This document shows positions 15,001-30,000 of a stretch of 64,000 nucleotides of DNA, in pieces. Position numbers and translations under genes: made by a program. How positions within the stretch are numbered: position 1 is the first letter of the stretch; each line of letters opens with the position of its first letter. This stretch comes from Echinostoma caproni (taxonomy: Eukaryota > Platyhelminthes > Trematoda > Plagiorchiida > Echinostomatidae), in contig UZAN01039879.1 of assembly GCA_900618425.1 (NCBI GenBank), forward strand, positions 39,274 through 103,273, written 5' to 3'. Under the pieces are notes generated by a model, which was not told where the DNA came from, searched no databases, and saw only the letters and a program-made list of their open reading frames with translations.

Positions 15001-18000
15001 GTGGTTTCTGCAAAACCGTGTCATCTCTAGCGGTTTAGTCCTGTGCTCCTTTGTCCCGGTACGGAACATTTAAGAAGATGGTTTTAACCAACTCCGAACA
15101 GCACTGTCTATTCGGTGATCTATTGAATTTCACATTTTTGCTGTTCACGGGTACAAAAACCAGTGGCTTTTACTTTATTGTCAAGATATGAATCGAAGAC
15201 GGAGGTCGTTTACTCTCACACTAAGCAGAAGCCAAGAGCATACCTTTTTAATTTCTTCCCTTGATATATAGACGAATTTTGCGAGGCACCAGAGCTAAGT
15301 TTTCCGCATTACTTGAACTAAATTTACTATGACGATGAGCGTATTTACAATACAGTAATTATTTTGTCAAAAGTCTAACAGTGGCTTGTAATGTAAATTG
15401 ATTTGACTAATTTACGGATAATTTCCTTATTTTACACGTGAAGGCTAAACTCTAATTCAGTTCCATTTCTGGGGGCTAAGGCTTAAGTCGCTTCAATCTC
15501 ACAAACTTTTTTATTATCTGATTTGATGCGGTCAACAAGGCCATGTAATAATGATTTTATTGTACCACAAAACTTTGGTGTATGATTGAAATTCACAATT
15601 AGTTTGCATGTAACAGCAAGGAGATTTTCACTGATCGATCATTTGAGGATTTCAAAATGCAGTTTGTCACTACTTTTCATCACGTATTTTCAGTTGCTGA
15701 CACTATCTTTTGAAAAGTTCGATACTACTCAGCGGTACCCATCGCATACGAAGGGAAAGAAACGCAAACCACGGAGCTCAGACATTCCGAACCACTGTTT
15801 ATTTCTTGCTGTATAGAACGATATGGATATGCTTATCGATCTCCGGGAAATTCAAAACGTTACGGTCACAACATAATCCCTGTTGCTTAGCTAATCCACG
15901 GATGGAACTATTTTTTGCTAGATTATTATGAGCGGATAATCCATCTCTCCGGAGCAGGATCGCCTCCAAGGAACACCATTCGGTCAAAAAATACTGTATT
16001 TGACTATACTTTTATTTTATGGAAAGAGAACTTTATTTAAAAAGTGAAGTACACATAATGTGAGTAGCAAATCAGACTACATTTGTTTGACAGTGGAGTC
16101 CAAATTGAAGCCAACAAATATTAATGTAAATTAATATTCACACTGATTACCTTCCGATAATAGAACACTGGTCAAGTTTAACAGATCGCATTGCATTGTG
16201 ATTAAGAAGAATGAGTCACATATCATTTCGTAATAGCTATCGGTGTTGTCTTCCTAAGTCGGAACGAGAAAACGCCACTGAGATGTGAGCACTGGCTTGT
16301 CGAACTTGTATCTAGGGGAGGCGATTCATGAAACAGGAATTTCTTTCTCGGCGATTTTACGAATGAAATAAAATACCCGGTCTGTTGCTTGATTACGCAG
16401 CCTGCTGAATTGTCACACCACCGTTATTTGCGCGCTTGCGATTTGACGAATGATGGTTCAGATGGACGGAGTAAAAAAACGTGATCCAGACAACATGCTC
16501 ATCGGTCCCATGTGGTTGAGACCGTTGGTCAAAAAAATCTCATCCTTTGGTTGACTGTACCGATGCATTCTCATGTAACCAGATTCTGTCAAGTTTTCCA
16601 TAGGAGGTTCAATACCACAAGAAAGATACAGTGAGCGAGAATGTGTTATCGATCAAAACAACCAGACGGACGTGAATCCGGTGATCAGATCAATACAAGC
16701 CGGCTAGCTATATAGAGGTAAGCACATGCGAAAATGTATGCAGCTCTTTCGGTTCAAGTCATGTGACGGAATATTGACTAGCTCGGCAAGCACTGTTTTA
16801 GTCCGGATGTGTACCATTTCCCTCAAAAAAATCGGTTCGCTCGTTTTCTCTGCACGCAAACACTATGTGTGTGTTTGCCCATCGATCGATGATGTATTTG
16901 TACACTACCAACAATGCATTTTTTGTTTCCGATTTTTGATAAGCTTCCTACCGCCGGGGAATGACCAGGCGATTCAGTCAAGTCTATGGTAGGATCATTA
17001 CAAACATTCTTCTCAACCCAGGAGATACATCCACTGAGTGGCACTGAATTCCATCAGCAGTGAGACTGAAAAAGTCAAGCTAGTTTCACATTTCTTTAGC
17101 ATCATTTTCACTCGATACGTTTAACAGACGATCAATCACGACAAATTCCCACCTCTGTCAAACACAAAATGCATAGAGGGAGACAAAGTAGCTACTTCAT
17201 TTTCATTCGCATAGAAACTGGAACAGACGTCTCACACGACTTTCAAGTCTTAATGTTCGATCATGTATGATTGCTAAATCGACTACAGCGACCGGATGTG
17301 TACACGGTATCCTTGGGGTTAATACAAATACCCATCGTTTGGTTCCAAATGTAATAAAATACTCAAACATTTTCGGTTCTGTCATCTTTTGCGTTGTACA
17401 TTTGACCATGCGCACTAGCATGCTTCAAGGGCTTCGTGAAATATACTGTTATTATTATTATTATTATTATTGTGTACAGCCTTGGTCACGCTTAGTCAAG
17501 AAGGATGCTGCAACTGATACAATAATGTGTTTTTCTCCACACAATGTTGGCTTTCAATTTGTTCTTCTCATAAACAGTATAAGCAACCGAACACCCTACC
17601 AACCATTAGTGATTTCTAATATTTATGCGTATCTGTTATGAATGATCTATGTGACTGTTGTACTGGCATTTCTACATTTGTCAGTCGTTTCCTATATTAA
17701 AAGATCGGTGTAAGTGTAGGGGAAGCTGATCAGCCATGCAAAAGACAACCCGCTGTCCAATCTTTTTACCTTTCCACGCGGAGTCCTCGTTCTTGGTTTT
17801 TATTCGTATGACTGTTAGCTTCAGACGCGGGTTGCTTTTTTCTTCTTTATGTATGTGTATTGGAGTGAAATAGTGGATTGGTTAAATCCTTAACGTTAAC
17901 GCAACGTTTTGTTCTCACAGGCTCATCTATCAATAGTTAGATGATTTTTCGCTTGAAAGAAAACAAACCAAAGTCTTGTTTTGCCTCCGAAATCCTCTGT

Positions 18001-21000
18001 ATGGTCGTTGGTGAGTGTCTAGGGTTGCGGCTGGTTACCCTTCCCTTGCACCCCGCGAAATGCTCCCATACGACCAAGTGTCTCTACTGAGGAAGTCCTA
18101 CTCAGTGCCTTCTCGTGGCGGAGGTGTTTTCGCACCAAAATGAGAAGACGAAAAGCCGATATCTGGGGCTGTAACCGGGTTGGTGAACCGCCCGCAGTTG
18201 ACCTAGGGGAGTTGGTTAAAAAGCCTGATTCCAAACCAAACCAAGAGGAGGCCTACGAACCACACCTACACCTTTCCGGTTGTGGCACTGGTCACCGGCT
18301 CAATTGGGCAACGAGTTGTATTGGGCACCTTGGAAGTTTGACCCCGTCCGAAAGGCGTATGATCCGATGAACTAGACACCGGCTCTCAATGGATTGCGGT
18401 TTTTGTACACCGCCCCGCTACCGTGCGGGCAGGCTTTGGTTAACCAAAGACTCCGGTTGTGGATTCCCCAAGGAAATTCTTCTGCCTTGGCCTGGGAAAC
18501 CTGGCAGTATTCGGCCCACTTGCAATTCGTGGAGCTGTTCTGGTTTTATGAAGATTATTGTGTGCCACACAGTCTGGCATCAGTTGTGTGTGAAATATAT
18601 ATATGCTTGTTTTGCGCCGCTTGAAGGAGCACTTTTGGGTCGTTGAGACTTTTGAGTTTAACACATCTTTAAAGGTATTGCATGACCACGCGTGTAACTC
18701 ATGGCGTATGAGAAATTAAACTGTATTTTAGGGGAAGAAGAAAACCGGTACTACTACCTTCAAACATCTAGACCAGTCTTTATATAACTATGAAAACCAT
18801 ATAATATGACGAAACTATTTAAAGCAGTTATTTGTCTGCGAACTACAGCTGTTTGCATGATGTTTCTAATTGAAAGGTCACAAAAACAAAGGTGTCAAGC
18901 AAATTGCATCGAATAATCAACTAAAGTAAAAATAATTACAATTCACCTATGTAAATGGATTTTGTGGATTCAAGGAACCGTAAGTAATCATCAAGACTGT
19001 CTGAGATAATGCAAACCGAATTCTCCGATTTTAAGTTACTGACAAAATAGTTGACAGAAAATGCCTCCAACCACGCGATTCAGTTCAATTCGATTTGTAC
19101 AACCATTAACCATACACTTCCGGGCATCGGTTACGCTTGCTGTATTTTGGCTATTCATTTGGATGAAGTACCCGGAGAAAGACAGGAAGATTGAGAGAAG
19201 AGTGGAAGAGAAAATGAAGAATTTCATAGGACAAAGGTTTACGACACTCAGCCATATCAGTGTCTCTCTCTATACATTAACATGATCCCGGGGTCCTCAT
19301 CCAGAGGGACTGACACGACCTATGTGACCGAGCCTCCTGGTTAGGGGTTTCATACTCTTTTTCTATGCCTTACTTTGCTCAACCTTGGCTTCCCCCCCCC
19401 ACACTGGCTACCTCGGAATATATCATGCATCATAGCAACGTATTAGGTGATATGCGTAACACATGCTCCAACTAACGTAATCTATGGAGGTCGACCACTC
19501 GCTCCAGTGGGCGACCGATCAAACACACAACTCGTCGAAGAATATGCCACCTATCCGTTGATATACTTTCTTTACCAATTTTTTCTTCCTCCATGAATGG
19601 AATAATTGGTAACCTCCTGAACACGAGTTAAATTTGAACCTCTTTTGATTCATATTTAATTATCTTCAGTATTTTCCTGTGCAATGGATTTTCACTAAAT
19701 GTTTCCTGCTAAACGTCCTTCTCTTTACGAATCAATCAACTGCTGATATTTTATTGTTTGGGCGTATACCAAGTTGATCTTTCATGAACTAGCCATGTGT
19801 ACCATTTATTTGCACTATATGAATACTAATGGCATCAATATGCTCTACGAATTCTAAATACATGAGACAGTCTACTTGTTAAAACAATATGGATGACCAG
19901 TCTGTGGGAGCTAAAGGACAGTTAGAAAATCTTTTTCTCCCAAAAATCGATAAAAGGTAAGCAAATGAAATGTGAGTCGTTCTATTTACGTTTGTCACCA
20001 ACTCTGTTGGGCAAACTACTGTACTGGATGATGTTACATGGAAACCATCAGATACAGCATAAAAATTAGAGACTACCTCATAGATAATGATACTGCTTAA
20101 TTTTCTTCTGAGGTTTGCAGTTCGGCTTGAAAAAACCCCGGGGGTTTTCAACGCGGTCAATGTTCGTATCGTTGTTTCACTCTTCTGAGCATTTGACAGC
20201 ATTGATCGGGCGAAGAAATAGTATGCAAAACACAGAGTACTGTGGTCCTAGGGTGCCATTCATATTATATATGATAGACATCACCGCTACTCTCAGTTAC
20301 TGATCGATAAATGCGCTTCTATTCATTTAAAATAATTATTTTTTCAAATCTGCAACATTCAATACATGTACTGCTTGCGGATTACGGCAACCACGATTTC
20401 CTTCAGCATACCATGAGTGCATCACAATAAGGATTACCATTTAATTTCAGGATTATAATCATGCATTGATTTCTCTTATATTTAACGTGGGTCGATAGTT
20501 TTCAACAACCCCAAAAAATGCAGCATCAGTCAGAATCTATAGTTGTGTATGTTTGTGCTCATAACAATTGTTTGATGTAATCGCCTGTGATTTTTTCTAA
20601 CAACAGCCTTTCAAATTTCAGTATGGTAGTAAGGCAGAGACCTCTGTGATGAGAAACGTTTCACATGTTGTGACCAAGTTGGAGTAATTGCGTTCCACGC
20701 AATCCCTTCTTATTTCAAGTTGTTCAAATAAAAATTTACATGACGAAATTCACGAGCATAAAAGCTGCCGATCGAACCGGTAAATCTTCACTTGAGTGTT
20801 CTCTTTTGTTGAGAAAAACTTACTAGTCTAGTTTTCATAAGAACAGACTTTTTACAAGATATTCATGCGTTGCCAACAGTTAGTACATAAACAAAAACGA
20901 TCATTTGGTTGAACAATGTCTAACACCATCCTGTGTTTTCATTCACCCTACTTTAACACAATACATTGGTAACAGTACAGTGAGTTTTCATCTCTTTATC

Positions 21001-24000
21001 TTTCTCATGTTGCTGAATCATAACCCGTAAAAGCAATTGCTCCTTGGGAAATGTTATTAATGTTTGCAAATAAAACTTCGTACTGACTGGCTCGAAAATA
21101 GAGGACGATAGGTTATAAATTGATGAGTTTTCAAATTGAAACAATGTACATTGCTTGAATCTTGTCGATAATTAATAATTCACTTATGTATATTTGCGCG
21201 TTGCAATCATTTTACACTTGAGTTAAAATTTTTTCATGTTTTACAATTTATGACAATGATGTATTCTGTCTGATATATGATCGTTATGGCTTATTCCTGT
21301 GACACCTACTCAGAATCGAATCGTCACCGACCGAGACTTAAGAGGGGAACAGTCAATCGAAACAAATTTAAAAGAATTGACAATTACTTTGGATAGTTAA
21401 TTAACTTATGCTCCTTGAAGTCCTATCGCTAGAGCTTCGTGGTGTTAGTCAAAAATAATATTTAGAATGATGGGAACAGACAATTATTTCAGTCAGCACA
21501 TTTTCTATGCATTTACAAATTTACAAGTGGCTATACAAAGGTAGGATTAACATGTGGTTATCACCATGCTGGGCATCAAAAAAGTATAATTAAATTACTT
21601 CATGAATAATATTAGGCAGAACTATTGAAAAAGCTCTTTCCAGTCCCTCAGTAACACCAGATCTGACCCGTACATCCCATGTTTAGGTTACATATCAAAA
21701 CTTACCGAAATCGCTTTTGACATTTGAAGAATCTTCCGGTTCCGGGTAGTCGGAATCGTCGCTTGTCCTTCAGTTCTGTTTACCGTTTGAGTGTCATAGT
21801 ATTCCGTTGCACAGGGACCAGATAAGTTTATGTTTGATAATCGATCGCGAGGAGGAAAGAAGAGTTGGGATATCGAGAAAAAAACAATTATATAGGATTG
21901 CTGCATATATACATATGCATATGAAGAAATGGTGTCTGTTTTTAAAACAGCAGATTTGATAGTAGCACAGTATTAAACCAAGCAGTGATAGGACGAAAAT
22001 TTCATTATGGACCGCTCTCAACGAGCATCATGTAAATTTTGTGTTGCTATATGTATTCAGAGCGAAATATCTCTCATAAATCAACAAGAGTTTGCACGCG
22101 TATAGAATTCGAGAAACTGAGAGATGAATAAATTACGCAATCAAATAAGTAGTAATTCAATACTTGGGACTAGCTTTTAAAATGATACGTACAAAATACC
22201 TTGCATGAGGCACTTGTTCAGAGTATGGTTGACAAAGTTCTTAGTGTTCCTATATTTTTGGCTTTTACATATTCTTAAACTGCCATTCAAGTCAGCTCTC
22301 TGTGTGTGTGAGGTCTGTGATTCAGAAAATCAGCTGTTGTCCATCCCATTTTGACGTGTAATCTTGCGCCTTCGAGGAACCACAATCCAACAGACTCACG
22401 CTCTATGGATTGCAGCGATACGCAACATGTGTACTTCAAAGCAACCAAATATTCCCGCAGTAATTTGTACGGTTAAACAGGTTCACTTCACCTAGATTCA
22501 TCTTCTCTGGCTGTCAGTTTGAGACGGGATGAATTTGTCTAAACAATGTGAAGTGCTTTACTGTGGTATGCTAACGCATTTACAAAAGATAGTTTTTGAA
22601 AAAGAGAAGCAGTGAATGTGCGTACTATCCCTGGGTGAAAAGTCATTTCCTCCATCATCCCCCCAACGAAAATTGGATCGATTAGACTAGAAATGTGACG
22701 ATATCATCGAATGGACATTAGGGTGCTAGATGTAGGAAGCCGAAAACTGGTGTTGAATAACAACGGCTGTAATGAGTAAGATCGGCCAACTGATTGTTCT
22801 CACGATCAGTGTCGTCGGATTTCACGTATAAGGTTGACGTTCTATGCGTTATCCTGACTCATTAACTAATTAACTGTAGTAACCATTTGAGAGTATTTGA
22901 TCATCCATTGTGATTCAGGTAGGTTTATTCTGCCAGCTTTTAAGTTTTATGCGAAGCGCACGAGAACTGATAAATGATGAGTAAAGTGGATGGGGTATCT
23001 CATTATTAATACGGCCGTTTAAACAACATTTTTTGGTGCAGACCATCAAACAAAGCTGGTTAGCGGGCGGTCCCTAAAAAAATGGTATCTAAAATTCTGA
23101 AGCAAATTACTCGTTGATCAATGACCTTTGAAGGCCCGTCCAATACCTTGGGTCACTGGTGAGATTATCAGGTGAGATGCTTTCATCACAGGCCTGTACT
23201 GCACAAAAATTCACTGGTATCTTTATTCCTCTGTACTTGCAATCGACGCATTTTGTGTTGTTTTTGATAATAAGGTTTTCAACTTTTTTCGGAGGGATAT
23301 TCCAGATCTAAATTTTGTGTGATTTGAAAAATTCATCTGCTATTGCTATTTCATATTCAAACGCCTCTTTACACCCTAGTTTGCTGACTTCATGTATGAA
23401 CATCGTCCTCCGAAATATGTGGCGTAAGTCTACTTTGAACGCTCCAGTGTGACTATTCCGATGGATCTTTCTTAGGTGTCAACTGAACGACGAGNNNNNN
23501 NNNNNNNNNNNNNNNNNNNNNNNNNNNNNNNNNNNNNNNNNNNNNNNNNNNNNNNNNNNNNNNNNNNNNNNNNNNNNNNNNNNNNNNNNNNNNNNNNNNN
23601 NNNNNNNNNNNNNNNNNNNNNNNNNNNNNNNNNNNNNNNNNNNNNNNNNNNNNNNNNNNNNNNNNNNNNNNNNNNNNNNNNNNNNNNNNNNNNNNNNNNN
23701 NNNNNNNNNNNNNNNNNNNNNNNNNNNNNNNNNNNNNNNNNNNNNNNNNNNNNNNNNNNNNNNNNNNNNNNNNNNNNNNNNNNNNNNNNNNNNNNNNNNN
23801 NNNNNNNNNNNNNNNNNNNNNNNNNNNNNNNNNNNNNNNNNNNNNNNNNNNNNNNNNNNNNNNNNNNNNNNNNNNNNNNNNNNNNNNNNNNNNNNNNNNN
23901 NNNNNNNNNNNNNNNNNNNNNNNNNNNNNNNNNNNNNNNNCGCCAATTTCCTTAAGGCTACTAGGTTGGTTGGTCGTTTTGCTAATTGCCGGTTTATGCT

Positions 24001-27000
24001 GAAACTAGGTTTTTAAGTATGCGGTAACTAAGGAATAAGTGAAAAAATTCACATACGCATCCTGTGTTACGATGGAGAAAAACAACTAAAAGTAAACCCT
24101 AGTGAACGGGTGTGTGCACATAGACAGGGACAACCAAATGAGTGTCACATCAACTTTTAGCAGTGAGATCACCAGAATCTAATGAAAGCCGACAAAACTG
24201 GGTCCAAACATTTTACAGAAAAGAAACCATCATCTCAGTTTTGCAGAGACAGTTTCTATCACGTAAAAATGAAAAATAGCCCTCTTTTCATAAATGCATC
24301 CATCGTTTGTGATTCAATAAAATGAATCTCCGCTAAAAACACCAAAGGTCTGGTTGGGATATGCGCCACAGAAGACCCCCCCCCCCCCCNTGTCACACGT
24401 GTTAAGTAAGAATGCGTTTGCTGCTGAATCAGCGGAATCATTGTCAAAGTCTGTCGAATGTTAGTATGTGTGGATCACAAATTCTATGCATTGTGGATGT
24501 CCCATCTTGAAGAATTCGTTTAATCTCCTAACGATAGTGACTAAATAATGAAGTAAATTTTTGTTCTAACGTGCATGAAACGAAACTAGTTTTTCACTTT
24601 TTGTAACGATATTAGACAAAAACTACATATGTATCGACATATGGTGCAACCGATGTTTCTTACCAGCATATTACTTAATTAAACCCAGAATCTCGTCAGC
24701 ACCAGGTTCATACAAATTTGTGAAAGTGGAGTGAGTTGAAAAACAGCAAGAACATCTATTTATGGTTGAATAGTAAGCGCAACTAACCGGCTTCAAAGTT
24801 TTCCAATTCCGCTGCAATAGCTTGTTTTTCCGCATCGTTTGACCGTCTTCGCAGCTTCTCAGCCCGTTTCCGAGCTAAAGTGGTACATATGTACCAGGAT
24901 AGAAAACAAGTAGGAAACAAAAAGCATTAAATCAATGTTCCCAGGGGGTAATAATAAACTGAAAACGCCATAAATTGAAAAAATATCACTTAATGTGTGT
25001 AATTCACCGAAAAAATTATAACTTTACTCCCAATCCTATTGTTCTTTCAGTGTTTTAGTTGATCACCAAAACAAAATTCAATTACTTCACGGGCTGTCAA
25101 AATTTGACATAATTCCAGTTTCATAAATGAACTCAACTGAAAAGTTTCAAATGTGTAGAAAAACTGGTCATAATCATTTTGTACGTCAGTTGAATGTTTC
25201 AGATACTGACACAATGGAATCAAAGACAGACAATATACCAATCGGAGCAATAAATAAAGGGACGACAAATAATTGACAAACACTTTCTGCAAATCGGCCA
25301 TTTCTTATTCGAATATCCGTTGCTTAGTGCGTTTCATTTTGCATAGCTATTAAAGCTGTTTACGTTAATCTGCGATGAGCGTCTCGGAGGGCATGTTTTT
25401 ATAATGAAATCAATAACGACAGTGTTAGTGGATTTGAGAACCGGTCATGTTTTTGAGAACTTCCATCTTCTGAATAATCCCAAGTGTAAAGATAACATAA
25501 ACATAATAAAGGCGAAGTAATAAACGGGATATTGAAGTCAAGTTGTACGGTGGGAAAGTTAAAAATGCTAAATACCTATCCTGAGGTAAGTTGTGAGATG
25601 AGCCTAATCAAAATTGGAATCGATATACAGATGTTGGTCAAACTCGTGCAACAACACTCTCATTTCGGAAATAAATTTCAGTCTCCAATATCACACTTGT
25701 ATATTGATGACTATGGGAAAACTGTATTAACTACTGATCTTATCTCTTCTATCACCGTTTGAATCTGCGCGACCTTGAGTGTTACGATAAAATTTGTAGT
25801 CGTTGAAATGAAGAAGGGCAAATGGAACATGGACGAGATGAAAGTACAATACCTGTATGAAGTCTATGAGTCATTTCAATAAATAAACTTTAGTTATGTT
25901 TTCTGCTTTGACTTTGTTATTTTGCAACTGATGCACCGGCAACCATTGTCAAAATCGAGAATTGGTACATTTAATAGTATATAGCTAAGAAAAGCATAAC
26001 CATAAGTGGGTATTATATCTGAAATGTTCCGATTGATGTGGGGTAATATCATATTCAATCTCGTGAATGAGGCTGGAAATACGAAGTATTGAGAAGAAAA
26101 AGTGTGATGAAAGTCAAGACGTTGTGCGAGATTGGTTAATACCTGTATGTACTTGAAAGTTGTCCTAAATTTCGCAAAATTTGCCCTACTAACTTCCAGA
26201 AACCGTTGGATATTTATTCGACTTAAGCAATCAGAAAATGAGGGAAACATCATTGTAATCGGAAGAGAGGCGTGGTGATATGCACAGTCAGATTTTGAAA
26301 ATATCGACAACCCCTTTGTAAAATTTGAATATGAGAATCCATGTTACTCAGGCATATGTTGTACATGGCTAACGCTATGAAATGGAAGAGGCTGTTTTGG
26401 CTTTGTAGCTGTCATGACAAAATGCATGCAGTGTACGCGCGTGAAGACTGTTTATGTCTCATCTCGGATTCAATGTAGTACTTCACTTTTAAATAATACT
26501 TTATAAGGTAGATTTAGGTTAATTTCCCAATCCAACAGATGAGAATAGCTCGCTTCATGTTGAAGGTTGAAGGACCATTGCTTTTTAAAATATACTCATG
26601 CAGTTCTTTGTAATAAGACCAGATTTAGAAAATTTTATGTAAATAAATTGTTTTTAATTAAAATTGCATGTCATTAAGACAAACAAATAGATCTTGTTCG
26701 TTTTCTCTTTCTCTCACACGGTGGCATCTACTCAATTATTTTGTCTCTCCTTATATTATTTATATATGTATTCATCAGGAGAAAGTGATATAATAAATAG
26801 CGAGGGCTGATTACATGCGAATGTGTTGACTGTTAGGACTTACCGCAATCAATGGTGGCACGTTATTTGCATTGCTGAAACTAATTACATCAACCCAAAT
26901 CTGGTGACTTAGAAATAGCTATCTCGGCAAAACTGAATTCTTTCGAAAGCGACAACATACCACACATCCCGTCAATGGGAGATGCACCATTTATCTATAT

Positions 27001-30000
27001 ATCTTCCTTTGTAAAATTCCTGATTGCTCCGTTCCTATATAGTGAAAGCTATCGACCTCGGTAGAGAGATAAATCAATTTATGTGTGAGTTGTGTGTTCA
27101 CTGTTCCTCTACGGCTGTTCGTAAAATACGAAAAAAAACCAAAACCATAAATCAGTGTTAGCTCGTCAATGATGCCTGTCATTACACCCATTTCCATCTC
27201 ACACTCGAGTGGAAAGCTGAGGGCCGGGTAGGGGGGAGTTATAAAAGTACTTGACCTTGACGGTTCGCTTTTCTCACCGTGAACGTTTTGTCGTGGAATG
27301 AGTGCACTTCGCATTCCTCAAACTGTTATACCCGGAATGCATTTACGATCTCACCGAGGTCCATCACTCGTAATAATTTACTCACTTTGTGAGCAAAAAA
27401 TGGAATATTTTCTAGTGCATGTAGTTCCGTTCGTTTTGATTTTTGCACGCCTCTGCCGACGGGGAGTTATTTTCAACTGCGAGCAGATTTTATCAAAGTA
27501 GTATCCATCACCTCGATGCTTTCTGAAGTAGTGTGATCTATCAACAGCGGAATTTGGAGGTATACCTTGCACTGTGAAATCCCATTGAACGTAGCGCTGA
27601 ACAATCACCCTGTGTTCATTCGGAAGTACGNCTGCAAGGGCTTGTCCATTACACGCATATACACGGGAGCAAACGAGAACAGTAGCCACGTTGAAGGGTA
27701 GAATATTGATCAGCATTTAGTATAGTATAGTCGATATACAAAATTCTCCATCTATCGTCAGTTTTGAGTGAGTGAAAGTGAGCAGGAAAATGGGACAAAT
27801 TGGCTTCTTGAATACTTCTTCACTTACTTATATATATATATATACTTATTTCGGACTGTGATGTAATCATCTAACTTTTATTTCCTTAGTGTGATGCTTT
27901 GCCACAGTTTTCTAGACTGTCCGTTACACGTCAATCGGAAACCTTTGCGGTTACAATGATATCCAATTATTCCAACTATTGCAAAATGAGAAAAGAAATA
28001 TTTCAGGAGAGGGGCAGAGCATTGAGGTTTCACCTTTTATCTTTTACAAAAGCATCATAAACTAAACAGTCCGATAAACCTATCGGAGAAAATCCCTTGA
28101 ACCGATGAAGTGAGTAAACAAATCGATGGGCCACGGTTGAGCCTAGCCCAGAGAAAAAAGATCGCTTAACCGGATCAGGCACAAAAGAGGTGTGACCGAA
28201 AATCCATAATAACGGGCCGGATGTGGACGAGTGAACACCACGTTAGATACGCTCTACTGAAATGTTCAACCAGTACCTGGGTTCCGTTTTGAACCTAATT
28301 AACGTTTTTCCAGTGGTCTTGAATACGAGAGGTGGAAAGATGATTACCTTGGAAGCACAAGAGACCAGGTGCATGGTGGGAAACCAAACCAGAGTAGATG
28401 AATACACAATGAAACGGAAGGTATTGGGATTTAAAGGGGACTGATGCCTTATGAAATTACCGTTAGGCTGTTGGGCAAAGTCGATCCAAAGACAGAAATA
28501 AAAATTATCAAGTGACAACTAGTCCCGCAAAATTTGTGAAAAAGTCATCAGTTTTCCTGGGATTCCAATACATCCATGAACCACGACGACTCCTTTGTAC
28601 GCGGTACGCTGTATCAGCAAAGTCAAGGGATAAAAATAAATGCCCTGTCTGATAGTTCCACGTTTAATCACAAGTTTTATTTGTGAAGTTAGTCAAAATA
28701 AACGGATTTTGGGCATTGCAGTTCACCTGTTGAATGCTTAGTAGAACCTTTGTCACACAACGAAATAAGAAGCTTTGTGCTTGGGTTTGTATCCTATCGA
28801 GGTTCGCGAAAAGTTTGCAACAGTGAATGGGAATAATATCGGTCATGTTTTGTAAACTATCCATATTCGTGAGTAATATCGGAGAAGCTTGATCGGACGC
28901 AGGTATTGGACTGTCCATTCGGTGTGGTAAATGCACAGAAAGGTGAAAGAAAAACGCGATTTTGTTGATCTTGAACTTATGAAGAAAACTACGACGAAAA
29001 TTGTCTGAGGTTGGTGAGACTTAAATTACTACCGCGAAACCGATGACAGTGGAGATCATACTACATGGCATGTGAGGTGACACAACTTTCAAGACTTATA
29101 CAGTTGTCAAATCTTCAAAGAAAGTCGAAATACATAAATCACAATGATGGTTAGAGGGATGATCAGTTTGAAAGGTGTTTGAAACTTAAAATAAAGAAGA
29201 AAGGACGTGATACAGTGTGTAAACTGTTGGGGAGTCGAGTTTGGTCAGTTGTATTATTCATTGTGCGTTTTTCACTCTGAGAGTACGAAAAGAGCGCAAA
29301 ATAGAATGTTTTTAGACCTTTATTGAGTGATGGGATCCAGACAAACTGGGTCAGTGAAGAAGGGTGGATTAATTGCTGAACCGAGATGAAAACTTGTAAC
29401 TTATTTGCAACAAGCTCTTCCCATGAAGAATTTGAAAAGAGAACCCTGTATAGCAACACTGCACGGTTGATTTCCCGGACGATTTGGTCGCATCTCAACT
29501 GGCAGCTACTGCAGACAAATACAATGTTTATCTAATGTTTGGGATACCCGTCTCCAACCCCGGGTAAATAATCCCCATCTTTGTATTCCAGCTCAAACGT
29601 AATCTATCAATTCCATTGTGGGCCCGGAGAAATTTACATAGGCAGAACCAAAAGGTGCTAAAATACATTCCGAATTGGGTTCAACTCGAGGTTGCCATGT
29701 TAATTTCCACACAGCTCGTAAAGGCTGTGTTCACAAAACACCAAACTCATCGATTGTCAAGCGCTTGCTGATGACGCAAAACCTCGTTGATCGCGAGGAC
29801 GCATTTCGAGTAATGTTTGCTAATTATAACGTCAGAATGCTTATGATCACTGAGGCGATTGCAATCAACCGATGCAACCCGATTCTGTGTCAACAAAAGG
29901 GACTTGTTCATTACTTTGACTTTACCTTCATAACGCTCCCCCCATTTAAACTTGTTTACTTCGTAATCCATTCCAAAGCCCTATATAAATATTGTATTTG

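Larger units (their letters stand above)
14215..21705 (-). other. Cav2 intron with GC-rich repeat
   Basis: A 7.5 kb intron. It contains an ATT microsatellite (about 17448-17471), the GC-rich block at about 18006-18665 and a poly-C tract (19392-19400). The 124-residue plus-strand open frame at 17267-17641 runs through the ATT repeat and is not credible as a gene. Confidence 0.75.
21776..24787 (-). other. Cav2 intron containing an assembly gap
   Basis: Contains 446 unknown bases (23495-23940) and a poly-C tract ending in an ambiguous base (24376-24390). Codon phase is already satisfied between the flanking exons, so a missing constitutive exon is not required, but a cassette exon could lie in the gap. 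Confidence 0.7.

Noticed and set aside
17267..17641. 124-residue plus-strand open frame with a tyrosine run
   Set aside because: The tyrosine run is the translated ATT microsatellite and there is no other support.
18140..18370. 76-residue frame as a stand-alone gene
   Set aside because: Part of a GC-rich repeat block with frames shifting along its length. No splice or domain support.
23476..23955. Open frames through the first N run, both strands
   Set aside because: Artefact of unknown bases being read as open.
25894..26310. 138-residue open frame on the minus strand
   Set aside because: Lies inside a Cav2 intron, has no recognisable domain, signal or bias, and its composition looks like chance AT-rich sequence.
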